Origin: Streptomyces sp. NBC_01232
GTDB lineage: Bacteria > Actinomycetota > Actinomycetes > Streptomycetales > Streptomycetaceae
Reading direction: 5' to 3'
NCBI RefSeq assembly: GCF_035989885.1
Contig: NZ_CP108518.1
Coordinates: forward strand, 1,054,001-1,118,000
Length of the DNA stretch: 64,000 bases
Each line of letters begins with the position of its first letter. Position 1 is the stretch's first letter. A model generated the notes under the pieces. It worked only from the letters and a program-made list of their open reading frames with translations. It did no database searches and was not told the origin of the DNA. The position numbers and the translations under genes are program-made. Below are positions 26,963-35,826 of this stretch, in pieces.

Positions 26963-27442
26963 TCATGGCACGCCGTCCGTCTCCCGGTCGGACCGGGGCC
27001 ATACGTACGGCAGGTCGGCCGGCACCCCAGGGAAATGCTCCTGGTAGAAGGCCGGGTCCTTGCGCACCAGCGCGGACTGATGGCTTCGATGGAAGTCCGG
27101 TGCGCCCAGCCATGGCGGCAGGTCCCCGTCGACGGCCAACTGCTCCTGCGTCCGCGGGGCTCCCCCCGGCTGCCACGCATCGAAGTCCTGGACCAGGGTG
27201 ACGGCGCAGGTATCGGCATGCCCTTCGGCGGTCCAGACCCCGCAGATCTCCAACCCGTACCGGACGAGTGCCTCCTCGTACCCCGCCCACATCCGCACCG
27301 CGGGGTGCCTGCGCCATCCGTACCCCGGAACGACCAGGCCACGCAGCACCTGCACGGCCTCAACGCGCTGCTTGCCGAGCCTCCGCACGTCCAGCACGGC
27401 CGCCGAGGCGTCGAACGACGGAAACGGAAGGAACGTCTGCAC
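26963..27442 (-). CDS. MSMEG_6728-family protein
   Basis: A 159-aa protein beginning MQTFLPFPSFDASAAVLD and continuing with RRLGKQRVEAVQVLRG and HPAVRMWAGYEEALVRYG, the signature of the MSMEG_6728 family. These proteins resemble the pyrimidine-dimer DNA glycosylase fold, and a DNA repair role has been suggested but not shown to my knowledge. GTG 27442 is used because GGAGGGAGG precedes it; longer readings have a Cys/Arg-rich nonsense N-terminus. Confidence 0.85.
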   Translation of the reverse strand: MQTFLPFPSFDASAAVLDVRRLGKQRVEAVQVLRGLVVPGYGWRRHPAVRMWAGYEEALVRYGLEICGVWTAEGHADTCAVTLVQDFDAWQPGGAPRTQEQLAVDGDLPPWLGAPDFHRSHQSALVRKDPAFYQEHFPGVPADLPYVWPRSDRETDGVP

Positions 27443-27708
27443 GAGGCCTCCCTCCGGCGGTGCAATCGGAACCCCTGTGCCGCGGCCCACTGCCCTGCAG
27501 GCACAGTGCGAGCCTGGCAGAGGCCACGGAGTAACGCGCCCGCACGCCTCCCGTTCGGACGATCGGCTCCCGGTCTCCCCATGTGCCACAACGAACACCA
27601 CGACAAGCCTTCGCGACAAGAGCTATCGGTCCGAATTGCGTGAGATGCGGCGTAATCGGGGTACGCGCACCATGACCGTGACATCACACCGGCGACGAAG
27701 GGTCCGTC

Positions 27709-28035
27709 ATGCCCCGAGGGTCCGGCCCCAAGCGCGAGCGTCAGTACGAACACATCAAGGAGTCGGGCGAGAAGCGCGGCATGTCGGAGGAACGCGCGAA
27801 GGAGATGGCCTCCCGCACGGTGAACAAGGAACGCGCCCGTTCCGGGGAGAGCAAGACCGCGAGCCGCAGTTCCACGCAGGGCAAGTCCGCCTCGCAACGC
27901 GGCGGCGAGAAGTCCCGCGGCGGCAGCTCCTCCGAACGCACCAAGGACGACCTCTACCAGGAGGCGAAGAAGCGCGGCGTCGATGGCCGCTCCACGATGA
28001 CCAAGCAGCAGCTCAAGAACGCCCTCGGCCGCTGA
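27709..28035 (+). CDS. Basic 'plasmid stabilization'-like protein
   Basis: A 108-aa highly charged protein: MPRGSGPKRERQYEHIKESG, then RGMSEERAKEMASRTVNKERAR, and a C-terminal Rho-N/SAP-like segment (TKDDLYQEAKKRGVDG ... TKQQLKNAL). The middle is Ser/Lys/Arg-rich and probably disordered. Such proteins are often named plasmid-stabilization proteins in actinobacteria but are chromosomal and of unknown function; nucleic-acid binding is likely from the C-terminal motif. Confidence 0.8.
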   Translation: MPRGSGPKRERQYEHIKESGEKRGMSEERAKEMASRTVNKERARSGESKTASRSSTQGKSASQRGGEKSRGGSSSERTKDDLYQEAKKRGVDGRSTMTKQQLKNALGR

Positions 28036-28141
28036 CCGTGTGACACGCCCTCGGGGGCCGGGCCGCTCCGCCCTCCCCCGGCTCGGGTACTACTCACGCG
28101 ATGCGCACCGTCCGGCCGTTCCGGTAGCAGGAGGAGTTCCC

Positions 28142-28594
28142 GTGGCAGTCCGTCATCAGCTCATCCGGCGCCCCCCTCGAAGTGTGTGGGCCGTGCTCGC
28201 CGACCCGACCCTGTACGGGGAGTGGGTGGTGGGCCCGTCCGAGTCCACACCGCTCGATCAGGACTGGCCGGAGGTCGGATCCCGGCTCCGCTACACCGTA
28301 CGGCTGGGCCCCTGGTCGACCGAAGGGGTGACCACGGTCCGGCATCGGGAGCCCGGCCGGGAGCTGGAACTGGAGGCGTCGTTCAAGGCCCTGGGCACCG
28401 CGAGGATCTTCCTCCAGCTCCGGCCGTGGGGCGAGGAGACTCTCGTCGTCTGCGACGAGCATCCCCTGCGCGGCCTAGGAGGGTCCCTGCACAACTCCGT
28501 CGTCGAAACGGCCCTCCAGCTCCGGCACCGGGGCATGCTGGCCCGCCTGGCCAGGGTCGTGGAGCAGCAGCCCGGCGAGGTGCTCCGTGCCTGA
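28142..28594 (+). CDS. SRPBCC-family protein
   Basis: A 150-aa START/SRPBCC-fold protein: HQLIRRPPRSVWAVLADPTLYGEWVVGP at the N-terminus, SRLRYTVRLGPW in the middle and a long C-terminal helix (SVVETALQLRHRGMLARLARVVEQ). These bind hydrophobic ligands. GTG 28142 with AGGAGGAG upstream. The following FAD-oxidoreductase gene starts before its stop codon, with an overlap of eight bases, so the two are coupled and may act on one hydrophobic substrate. Confidence 0.85.
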   Translation: MAVRHQLIRRPPRSVWAVLADPTLYGEWVVGPSESTPLDQDWPEVGSRLRYTVRLGPWSTEGVTTVRHREPGRELELEASFKALGTARIFLQLRPWGEETLVVCDEHPLRGLGGSLHNSVVETALQLRHRGMLARLARVVEQQPGEVLRA

Positions 28595-30176
28595 CGCGGT
28601 GGTGATCGGCGCCGGCCCGAACGGGTTGGTGGCTGCGAACCTGCTGGCCGACGCCGGATGGAGCGTGGAGGTCCTGGAGGCACAGGAGGAGCCCGGAGGA
28701 GCCGTACGCAGTGACCGCGGGGTGCACCCCGACTACGTCTCGGACGTCTTCAGCGCCTTCTATCCGCTCGCCGCCGCCTCCCCGGTCCTCGCGGGTCTCG
28801 ACCTGGCCGCGGAGGGCCTGCGGTGGAGCCACGCCCCGTCCGTACTGGCCCACCCGCTGCTGGACGGGCGGTGCGCGGTGCTGGAGCGCCGGGTGCAGGA
28901 CACCTGCGCCGGCCTGGCCGGCTTCGCCGCTGCCGACGCCGACGCCTGGGAGGACCTGTACCGGACGTGGGCCCGGGTGGGGCCGGACCTCGTGCAAGCC
29001 CTGTTCACGCCCTTCCCCCCGATCCGCTCCGGGCTCCGGCTGGCTACGAAACTCCGCGCCTCGGGGGGCCTGCGGATGGCGCGGCAGCTGGCCCTGCCGG
29101 TGCGCCGGCTGGGCGAGGAGGAGTTCGCCGGGGACGGGGGCCGGCTCCTGCTCGCCGGCAACGCGCTGCACGCCGACCTGGCTCCCGAGGCGGCGGGCAG
29201 CGGCGGTTTCGGCTGGCTGATGTCGATGCTCGGCCAGAGCCACGGCTTCCCGGTGCCCGTCGGCGGGGCCGGTGTCCTGACTGTGGCGCTCGTGAGCCGC
29301 CTGCGGCGCAAGGGAGGTGTCCTGCGCTGCGGGGAGCGGGTCGCGTCCGTCGTCGTACGTGGTGGCAGGGCGGTCGGGGTCAGGACCGCGGGCGGGGAAA
29401 CCGTCGGCGCGCGGCGGGCCGTACTGGCAGACACGTCGGCACCGGCCCTGTACCGGGACCTCGTGGGCGAGGAACACCTGCCGTCCCGCCTGCTGCGGGA
29501 CCTGGAAGGCTTCCAGTGGGACTTCGCGACGTTCAAGGTCGACTGGGCGCTGACCGGCCCGGTGCCGTGGACGGCGCCGCAGGCCACCGGGGCGGGGACG
29601 GTCCACGTGGCCGACGGCGTCGACGGCCTGACCCGCTTCGCCGCACAGATCGCCATGGGACAAGTCCCCGACGAGCCGTTCGCCCTGTTCGGCCAGATGA
29701 CCACCGCGGACCCGACCCGCTCACCGGCCGGCACGGAATCGGCGTGGGCCTACACGCACGTCCCGCAGCACATCACCTCCGACGCCGGCCCCGACCGCAT
29801 CACCGGGCGCTGGGACACCGGCGACCAGGAAGCCATGGCCGACCGCATCGAAGCGCAGGTGGAACGCTTCGCGCCCGGCTTCCGCGGGCTCATCGACGCC
29901 CGGCGGATCCTGGCCCCCACCACGCTGCAGGCCATGAACGAGAACCTCCACAACGGCGCCATCAACAACGGCACCACCGCCCTCCACCAACAGGCGGTCT
30001 TCCGCCCCACCCCCGGCACCGGCCGCCCGGAGACCCCCGTCAAGCACCTCTACCTCGCCTCCGCGGCCGCCCACCCCGGCGGCGGCGTCCACGGCGCACC
30101 CGGAGCGAACGCCGCCCGGGCCGCCCTGCGCGCTCACGGCCTCCACGCCCTCCTCCACCGCGCCCAACACGTTTGA
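28587..30176 (+). CDS. Phytoene-desaturase-like FAD oxidoreductase
   Basis: A 529-aa flavoprotein of the carotenoid-desaturase/CrtI-like superfamily. Dinucleotide motif VIGAGPNGLVAANLLADAG (residues 5-23) and the following E-R-x-x-G equivalent EEPGGAVRSD mark FAD binding. A C-terminal signature (HPGGGVHGAPGANAARAAL) is complete. The family dehydrogenates or isomerises polyenes and other lipids. GTG 28587 overlaps the SRPBCC gene. No other carotenoid genes are nearby, so the substrate is open. Confidence 0.88.
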   Translation: MPDAVVIGAGPNGLVAANLLADAGWSVEVLEAQEEPGGAVRSDRGVHPDYVSDVFSAFYPLAAASPVLAGLDLAAEGLRWSHAPSVLAHPLLDGRCAVLERRVQDTCAGLAGFAAADADAWEDLYRTWARVGPDLVQALFTPFPPIRSGLRLATKLRASGGLRMARQLALPVRRLGEEEFAGDGGRLLLAGNALHADLAPEAAGSGGFGWLMSMLGQSHGFPVPVGGAGVLTVALVSRLRRKGGVLRCGERVASVVVRGGRAVGVRTAGGETVGARRAVLADTSAPALYRDLVGEEHLPSRLLRDLEGFQWDFATFKVDWALTGPVPWTAPQATGAGTVHVADGVDGLTRFAAQIAMGQVPDEPFALFGQMTTADPTRSPAGTESAWAYTHVPQHITSDAGPDRITGRWDTGDQEAMADRIEAQVERFAPGFRGLIDARRILAPTTLQAMNENLHNGAINNGTTALHQQAVFRPTPGTGRPETPVKHLYLASAAAHPGGGVHGAPGANAARAALRAHGLHALLHRAQHV

Positions 30177-30199
30177 GGCATACCGCCACGTGCGACCAC

Positions 30200-30431
30200 A
30201 TCCCAACCCCGGCACGGCGAAGGCCCGGGTCCGCACAAGGGAACCGAGCAGCACGGTTGGTCGCCCGACGTCGACGAGACCCGGCAGCGGGGCAATCCGA
30301 GCGCGCATCGCTCCTTCCACCCGGAGGAGTACGCCCCCGCCAAGGGCCCCGGCCGCAAGGCCTCCAAGGACGCATCCGCCTCCACCGGCGTCGACCCGCA
30401 GGATCCACCCGGGACGCGCAGCGCCGGGTGA
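30200..30431 (+). pseudogene. Possible small hydrophilic protein, no start codon
   Basis: A frame reading GEGPGPHKGTEQHGWSPDVDETRQRGNPSAHRSF and HPEEYAPAKGPGRKASKD, ending at TGA 30429-30431, has good codon character and looks like a small disordered stress protein. No ATG or GTG lies in this frame before the upstream in-frame TGA at about 30173, so either the 5' end is damaged or an unusual start is used. Confidence 0.35.
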
Positions 30432-30478
30432 CTCACGGGCCGCTCGCAGACCGAGCCCGCCCGTACGAGGGCCCTCGG

Positions 30479-30685
30479 TCAGGTGTCCCGGCCGGCAGGC
30501 TTCGCGTTCCCGGCGGCTCGACGCTGCGCATGGCTGCCCGGAGTCGATACGTCGCCGGCCTCGCCTTCGTGCGTGTCGGGAAGCACCGCTTCCTCCGCCT
30601 CCTCACGGGCCTCCGGGTCGCCGCTCTCGCCGGGAGCCTGCGACGGAGGGGTAGGCGCCGGGTCGCGCTTCCTGGACGTGGTCAT
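30479..30685 (-). CDS. Small acidic hydrophilic protein
   Basis: A 68-aa protein rich in Glu, Pro and Ala (APGESGDPEAREEAEEAVLPDTHEGEAGDVS) with no hydrophobic core, so likely disordered. ATG 30685 has GGAGTA about 7 bases upstream. No family recognised. Confidence 0.5.
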   Translation of the reverse strand: MTTSRKRDPAPTPPSQAPGESGDPEAREEAEEAVLPDTHEGEAGDVSTPGSHAQRRAAGNAKPAGRDT

Positions 30686-31019
30686 CGCGTACTCCGCTCA
30701 TCGCTCGTCACATTCCTGTCGGTAAGCCTCGCGTCTGCCCGGTTCGGCCTCCACATCACATCGGCCACGGACACGGAGGGTCCTGCCCGAGCCGCCGCGG
30801 CGCCTCACGGCTTGATCGTCGCCTCCGCACACCGAGTGACGACGGATGCGAGTTCGTGCCCGCCGGCGTACAGCCGGCGCTGCGTGCGGGCGCCGTTCCC
30901 CGTTCGCGCAGGTGCGCGATGCCTTCCCGGACCCGCTCGTCATCGCCCTGCCCCTTCAACGCAACGCGGTCGAGGCCTTGTACCAGCACGTGCGCGAGGG
31001 AGTCAGGGGCAGGACGCAG
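30686..31019. other. Intergenic, no gene supported
   Basis: Several overlapping frames are open on both strands but none shows a recognisable protein or a good SD. A minus-strand reading with VREGIAHLRERGTAP looks weakly protein-like; it lacks a start and may be a relic. Confidence 0.4.
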
Positions 31020-31493
31020 TCAGTGCTTGGCGCTCGGGACGGCAAGGGGCTCGCCCGGAGCCTTCTTCTTCGCCTTCTCCATCTGTTCGCCGAGTTCCGT
31101 GAGGCGGTTACGGCCCATGGCCTTGCGGACGTCGGGGAACCATTCCTTCTCCTCTTCCTCGACGTGGTGGCGGACGTTCTCCATCAGCACGCTCATCTTG
31201 GCGTCGAACCTCTCGTCTGCTGCGTCGAGGTCCTTGAGCTCGGAGAGCATCCACAGCACGACGTGGTGCTCCTCGATGCTCTCCAGGACGTGGTCCTTGG
31301 TGTCGGGCGCCGCCTCCCGGGCAGCCGGGTAGAAGATCTTCTCCTCGATCCAGGTGTGGGTGGTCAGCTCGTCGATCACCTGGTCGGCGATTCTCCGCTT
31401 CTCCGCGTGGGCATCGTCGCCGGCCTTCTCGAACTGCTTGAACAGCTTCTCGACCGTCTTGTGGTCTTCCTTGAGCAGCACGATCCCGTCCAC
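31020..31493 (-). CDS. Hemerythrin HHE-domain protein
   Basis: A 157-aa four-helix protein with diiron-site His/Glu residues in LLKEDHKTVEKLF, THTWIEEKIFYP, IEEHHVVLWML and NVRHHVEEEEKEWFP, the full hemerythrin pattern. It may bind oxygen, nitric oxide or iron, and such proteins are frequent in redox-stress regulons. Of two adjacent GTG codons, the second (31493) has the better spacing from GGAGG. The C-terminus is Lys-rich. Confidence 0.88.
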   Translation of the reverse strand: MDGIVLLKEDHKTVEKLFKQFEKAGDDAHAEKRRIADQVIDELTTHTWIEEKIFYPAAREAAPDTKDHVLESIEEHHVVLWMLSELKDLDAADERFDAKMSVLMENVRHHVEEEEKEWFPDVRKAMGRNRLTELGEQMEKAKKKAPGEPLAVPSAKH

Positions 31494-31707
31494 CACAGCC
31501 TCCAGACTTCGCAGCACCGGGCGACGCGGCCGGCCACCCCAGGCCCGTGTACCCGGCCCACCCTCGGATCGCTCGTCCGGAACGGGGGATTGGCCAGGAC
31601 GGGCGACACGTCTACGCCGTCCGCTTGGGAACACAGGGAAGGCACACCCTTCGGCATACACCCGTTCGACGTCTGGTATGTCCGCGCATCGCGGGTAGGG
31701 GCCGCGC

Positions 31708-31941
31708 ATGACTGTTATCGAAACACTCGCGGCCGAAGGCCAGGCCTCACTCTTCCTCATCTTCGCCGGAGTGGTCCTCGTCGTCCTCCTGATCGGTGCA
31801 TTTTGGTACGGGAGTAGACGCCGGCGCCGGGAGGCACCTCCAGCCGCGCAGAACCCCGTCGCACAGCGCCGCGAGGACTCCTGGCAGACCCCGGACGAGC
31901 ATGCGCGCGACCAGAAGGACCAGGAGTATCCCCACGCGTGA
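31708..31941 (+). CDS. DUF6479 small membrane protein
   Basis: A 77-aa protein: one transmembrane helix (about residues 14-34, SLFLIFAGVVLVVLLIGAFW), then RRRRR and a Pro/Glu-rich cytosolic tail with DSWQTPDEH. This matches DUF6479, a small Streptomyces family of unknown role. Confidence 0.8.
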   Translation: MTVIETLAAEGQASLFLIFAGVVLVVLLIGAFWYGSRRRRREAPPAAQNPVAQRREDSWQTPDEHARDQKDQEYPHA

Positions 31942-32279
31942 ACCGGACGGGTCGGCCCGACCGATCCGACGGCTCGTACCGGCCACAAGGATTTTGGGCC
32001 CCGAAGCCCCGCCTATCCCCCTGGTCAATAACTCTGCCGGAGGAAACATGCCTCATGGGGAGAACGATCCCCTCGCCTATCACGACGGGCGGCCGGCCCG
32101 ATGAGCAGGAGCTCTGCGCGGGCCTGCGCAGGAACCAGTCGGAGAACCAGCCGGATCGGGACGGTGGTGGAGACCGGAGACCGGAGACCGGGGCGGGCTC
32201 CCCCATGTGGCGGGCCTGTCGTTCGGGTGCAGTCGAGGCCACGGCGGGACGGCTGCAGGGCAGCGGGTAGGCGTCGTGT
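31942..32279. other. Intergenic region with a short tandem repeat
   Basis: No gene seen. Contains GGAGACC units repeated three times near 32169-32189. The promoter of the DUF2231 gene should be here. Confidence 0.4.
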
Positions 32280-32861
32280 ATGAACTCACGCACCCGCAAC
32301 ACCTCTCCCACGGACGGGCCGACCACGGCCCTCGACACTGCCTCAGCATGCTGGCTGAAGACCCTGGACCGGCTCGAACGGACAACGGTGGCCGATCCGG
32401 CCGTCAGGGCGCTGCAGCGGGGGATCCGCTCACTCCCCCTGGGCGGCATGCGCGATCTGCTGCGCGGCAGACCGCTGGGCCACCCCGTGCATCCCGTGCT
32501 CGTGCAGGTACCCATCGGATGCTGGCTGTCGGCCTCGGTACTCGACTTCGTGCCCGGAACACACCACGCGGCTACCACCCTGACCGCCGTCGGACTGGCC
32601 GGTGTCGCACCGGCCGCGGTCGCCGGCTGGGCGGACTGGGCGGACCTGCCGCCCGAGCAGGCCCGGGTCGGCCTGGTCCACGCGGCCTCCAACGTTGCTG
32701 CGGTGGCCTGTTACACCGCCTCACTGGCTGCACGGCTCCGCAGCCGCTCGGCGAAGGGCCGGCTGTGGGCCCTGGGCGGGCTGGCTGCCGTAGCCGTCAG
32801 CGGCGCGCTGGGCGGACACGTGGCGTACCGACAGGCCGTCGGAGCGCACCCCGCAGCATGA
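32280..32861 (+). CDS. DUF2231 membrane protein
   Basis: A 193-aa protein with a ~65-residue soluble N-terminus and four hydrophobic segments. The GRPLGHPVHPVLVQVPIGCW stretch (residues 64-83) is the DUF2231 signature with conserved His residues that may hold a haem or metal, as in cytochrome-b561-like folds. In many actinobacteria this domain is fused to a Rieske Fe-S domain; here it stands alone and the C-terminus stops at AVGAHPAA. Confidence 0.82.
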   Translation: MNSRTRNTSPTDGPTTALDTASACWLKTLDRLERTTVADPAVRALQRGIRSLPLGGMRDLLRGRPLGHPVHPVLVQVPIGCWLSASVLDFVPGTHHAATTLTAVGLAGVAPAAVAGWADWADLPPEQARVGLVHAASNVAAVACYTASLAARLRSRSAKGRLWALGGLAAVAVSGALGGHVAYRQAVGAHPAA

Positions 32862-32975
32862 GGAGCCTGTGCGCGCCTGCCTCATCCCTCTGTCGAGATC
32901 CCTCTGTCGAGCCGCGGTCGGTCACCTGGGTTCCGGTGGCCCTCACCCACGCCCCCAGCCGAGCGCGGCCTTCTT

Positions 32976-33416
32976 TCAGGAGGGGGGCGTTGCGGTGTGA
33001 TCAGGATGGTGAGGGGTGCGGCGAATCGTTTTGAGGCGGGCCTCCAAAAGGTGGTCCCGCCCGCCGGCCACCTCGTCGACGATTCTCCGTTCCACCGCGG
33101 CGAAGGGCTGGTAGTAGGTGGCGTTGTAGGCCTCGATGATCTGGAACGTCCAGTGGCCCGGGATGACGTTGCGGCCCACGATCTCGCGCTCGACGCGGGC
33201 GGCCTGTTCCTCGTGCCCCGCCTCGCGCAGGAGCTGGGCCGCGTCGCCGAGCTCGAAGTCCGCGGTTCCGGTCAGCTGGTGGAACCCGTAGAGGTGGCCG
33301 CGGGCCCTTTCCGTGGTTTCCAGCGCCTTCGAAAGCGCGCCCAGAGCGCGCACCGTCTTCTCGTCGACACCCTCCGGAATCTCGTGGGCCGGATCCATCT
33401 CGTGATTGCTGTCCAT
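32976..33416 (-). CDS. Conserved hypothetical helical protein
   Basis: A 146-aa mostly helical protein with KTVRALGALSKALETTERARGHLYGFHQLTG and VGRNVIPGHWTFQIIEAY. The His/Glu content (GHLYGFH, AGHEEQA) suggests a ferritin- or hemerythrin-like bundle, but no family is assigned with certainty. ATG 33416 is chosen over an upstream start because the residues before it are unlike the rest. No strong SD. Confidence 0.65.
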   Translation of the reverse strand: MDSNHEMDPAHEIPEGVDEKTVRALGALSKALETTERARGHLYGFHQLTGTADFELGDAAQLLREAGHEEQAARVEREIVGRNVIPGHWTFQIIEAYNATYYQPFAAVERRIVDEVAGGRDHLLEARLKTIRRTPHHPDHTATPPS

Positions 33417-33517
33417 GGAGGATGTTCTGCCCCAACGCCCTCTCGCCGAGTGGCCGATGGGGCCATCCGGCGTAAGGCGACTCTCCACGTGCGCGCAGCC
33501 CCGGCGCGGGTTTCGCG

Positions 33518-33619
33518 GTGAAGATTCTCTGGTGGGTGGCTATCGCAGTCCTGATCCTGTGGCTGATCGGTTTCGTCGCCCGCCCCAAGGGCGGTAGTGG
33601 CCGCTGGTACCGCAGGTAG
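33518..33619 (+). CDS. 33-aa single-pass membrane protein
   Basis: A short frame (GTG 33518 to TAG 33617) encodes KILWWVAIAVLILWLIGF followed by a basic tail (VARPKGGSGRWYRR). It resembles the very small hydrophobic stress proteins common in this group (lmo0937-like). The SD is weak (GCGCGGG), so the call rests on the hydrophobic helix and positive-inside tail. Confidence 0.45.
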   Translation: MKILWWVAIAVLILWLIGFVARPKGGSGRWYRR

Positions 33620-33831
33620 CCGTAACTCAGCAGGATCCTGCTCACCCCCAATGATCGACGGCCGCCCCCGGTCCGGAATTTCTATCCGGGTGCGTGAAGT
33701 CGCAAAGGCGGGGCAGGCGAAGTTCAGGCGGAACGCAGGACCATCCGCCGAGCACGACGTACGGAACAGGGAGGATCGACGGAGAAGCACCTTTCCGTCG
33801 TCCTCCATTGACCGGAGGAGTTGTTTTTCGC

Positions 33832-34200
33832 GTGACTGAGCATGTGTGGAGTTACCAGCCGACCGCAGGCCACCTGGCCGGTACGGACCTGACCGGCTAC
33901 AAGGTCGAGGCGACCGACGGCAGCATCGGCAAGGTCGACAAGCACTCCGACGAGGTCGGTGACGCCTACCTGGTGGTCGACACCGGTGTCTGGATCTTCG
34001 GCAAGGAAGTCCTCCTGCCGGCCAGCACCGTCGTCAGGATCGACCCGGAGGAGCAGAAGGTCTTCGTCGACCGCACCAAGGAACAGATCAAGGACGCCCC
34101 CGAGTTCCACCGGGACAAGCACCTCGGCGACGCGGGCTACCGGGAGGAGCTGGGCACGTACTACGGCACCGGCGCTCCCTTCGGCGGCCGCCCCGCCTGA
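33832..34200 (+). CDS. PRC-barrel domain protein
   Basis: A 122-aa protein. The PRC-barrel core reads GTDLTGYKVEATDGSIGKVDKHSD, then AYLVVDTGVWIFGKEVLLPASTV and a VFVDRTKEQIKDAPEF tail. PRC-barrels are small beta-barrels that bind RNA, tetrapyrroles or partner proteins. GTG 33832 has GGAGGAG about 12 bases upstream. A strong convergent terminator follows. Confidence 0.88.
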   Translation: MTEHVWSYQPTAGHLAGTDLTGYKVEATDGSIGKVDKHSDEVGDAYLVVDTGVWIFGKEVLLPASTVVRIDPEEQKVFVDRTKEQIKDAPEFHRDKHLGDAGYREELGTYYGTGAPFGGRPA

Positions 34201-34215
34201 TCGCATTCCCGTACG

Positions 34216-34260
34216 ACGAGGCTGGTCCCGGCACCCCCTGGGTGCCGGGACCAGCCTCGT
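34216..34260. terminator. Bidirectional hairpin terminator
   Basis: A perfect 20-bp stem (34216-34235 with 34241-34260) and a five-base CCCTG loop lies between the convergent PRC-barrel and ATP-grasp genes, with only 16 and 8 bases to their ends. The longest inverted repeat I found in the window. Confidence 0.92.
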
Positions 34261-34267
34261 GACGGAG

Positions 34268-35548
34268 TCAGCCACCCTCGAATTCGAGGACCTCGGCCAA
34301 GAGGGTTTCCTGCTCCTCCACGTCCCCGGCACTCCTGGCGATCACCGCGTACCTCCAGGAACGGCCGTCGGGCGGCACGTCCGCGTAGAGGACCACGCCC
34401 TCGCCGCGATCCGGGTCGAACGCAAGGCGGGAAGCGCGCAGCCGGGCGAGCGCCTCATCGAAGTCCATGGGGGTCCGGGTCGAGCCCTTCGACACCGACC
34501 ATGCCGGGGGCGGCGCGGCCGATCCCGCAGTCAGCCGGGTGACCATGGCGTGGGGTGTGGTGGTGGCCGTACGGCGGATGTTGCTCTCACTCGCGTACGC
34601 GACACCCTCGGTGTCCACCAGCGCGTCGAGCCCGAAGGGCCCGGCGTAGCCGTGATCGGCCAGGTGGCGCCCCAGGGCCGTCCCCCACTCCTCCAGCTCG
34701 TCGGCCACGTGCGCGCCGGACGGCGGCAGCGGAGAGGCGTATCCCGTGAAGGAGCCCTGAACCGTGCGCATCGCACCGCTGAAGAGCGCGCGCGTCCCGG
34801 AGCCGGAGACCTCCAGCTGGACACTGACCGACTGGGCCACGTCGATGTACTCCTCCACCACCCATAGCCCTTCGGGCCCACCGACCGTATCGAGCGGCAG
34901 GCTCGCCCCGCCCCTGAGGTCGTCGCGGGACACGAAGCGCATCCCGTGCCCTCCGGCCGAACGGTCGGGCTTCACCACGACACGCTCGTGATCCCGCAGG
35001 AGATCGCGCGCCGCGCCTTCCACCTCGGGGCGTCGGCACATCCGGCCCGCCGGCAGCCGCATGCCCAGTTGTGCGGCCGTCTCGCGGAAGCCGGTCTTCG
35101 TATTGAGCAGCATGGTCATCTGCAGCGCTGCTTCGGCGGCCTCGACCGTGGGGTACGGGTGCACCGCGATGCCGATGTCCCGGGCGAACGCGATCGCCGA
35201 CGCGTCCAACGCCGTCGGCAGCAGCGCCGCGCCCCGGTCACCGGCGAGAGCCCGGACCTGCTCGACGAGGCCAGCCTCGCGCACCGCCCGCGCCAGCGGA
35301 ACGGCTCCGGCGGGTGGTACCTCGACGACCGCCACCGATTCCGGGGGCACCCCGGTCAGGTCGTACACGTACCGCAAGAATTCCCGGCTCAGCGGCACGG
35401 GGGTGACGAACACGTCGCCCGGGCGCAGCAGCCACGCCTTCCGCGGTGCCTGCTGGGCCCACGTCGTCAGGATCTGACCCTCGTCGAGATCCACCGCCAA
35501 GTCCGAGAGGAAGTTCGCGAACACGACGATCGGGCCCGTCTCCGTCAC
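34268..35548 (-). CDS. Pre-ATP-grasp / PGM1-type ATP-grasp ligase
   Basis: A 426-aa protein with a pre-ATP-grasp N-terminal half (IVVFANFLSDLAVDLDEGQ ... AVHPYPTVEAA) and an ATP-grasp C-terminal half (VVVKPDRSAGGHGMRFVS, VVEEYIDVAQSVSVQ, GPFGLDALV, ESNIRRTATTTPHAMV). It resembles the peptide ligase of pheganomycin biosynthesis (PGM1). Such enzymes join an amino acid or peptide carboxylate to an amine using ATP. No precursor or amidino-transferase gene is evident nearby, so it is an orphan. GTG 35548 is chosen as it starts the first beta-strand. Confidence 0.85.
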   Translation of the reverse strand: MTETGPIVVFANFLSDLAVDLDEGQILTTWAQQAPRKAWLLRPGDVFVTPVPLSREFLRYVYDLTGVPPESVAVVEVPPAGAVPLARAVREAGLVEQVRALAGDRGAALLPTALDASAIAFARDIGIAVHPYPTVEAAEAALQMTMLLNTKTGFRETAAQLGMRLPAGRMCRRPEVEGAARDLLRDHERVVVKPDRSAGGHGMRFVSRDDLRGGASLPLDTVGGPEGLWVVEEYIDVAQSVSVQLEVSGSGTRALFSGAMRTVQGSFTGYASPLPPSGAHVADELEEWGTALGRHLADHGYAGPFGLDALVDTEGVAYASESNIRRTATTTPHAMVTRLTAGSAAPPPAWSVSKGSTRTPMDFDEALARLRASRLAFDPDRGEGVVLYADVPPDGRSWRYAVIARSAGDVEEQETLLAEVLEFEGG

Positions 35549-35700
35549 CGCTCTGCTCCTCTGGTCGCCGCACGGCCGTCTCCGGTCGGGCACGAGTTCG
35601 GCACTGATCCCGCTGCCGGGCGCGGCTGGGCGTAAACGGGAGGCCGCGTCCTCCGATTCGTCCGGGCAGGACCCCTTGGTGCTTGCCGTCCCGCCCCAAC

Positions 35701-35741
35701 GGCATCGCGCGACTCACGACCGGCATCGCGCGACTCACGAC
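35701..35741 (+). repeat. 20-base direct repeat
   Basis: Two exact copies of a 20-base unit (35701-35720 and 35722-35741, starting GGCATCGCGC) separated by one base, in the divergent-free gap behind the ATP-grasp gene start. Two turns of helix apart, so it could bind a regulator, or be slippage. Confidence 0.7.
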
Positions 35742-35826
35742 GGTCGCCCTCTCGGGAACCGACCGCCGAGCACACCGCCGGGCCGCAGTCCCCCACCGGA
35801 CGTCGCCACCTGGAACGTGGAATCGG

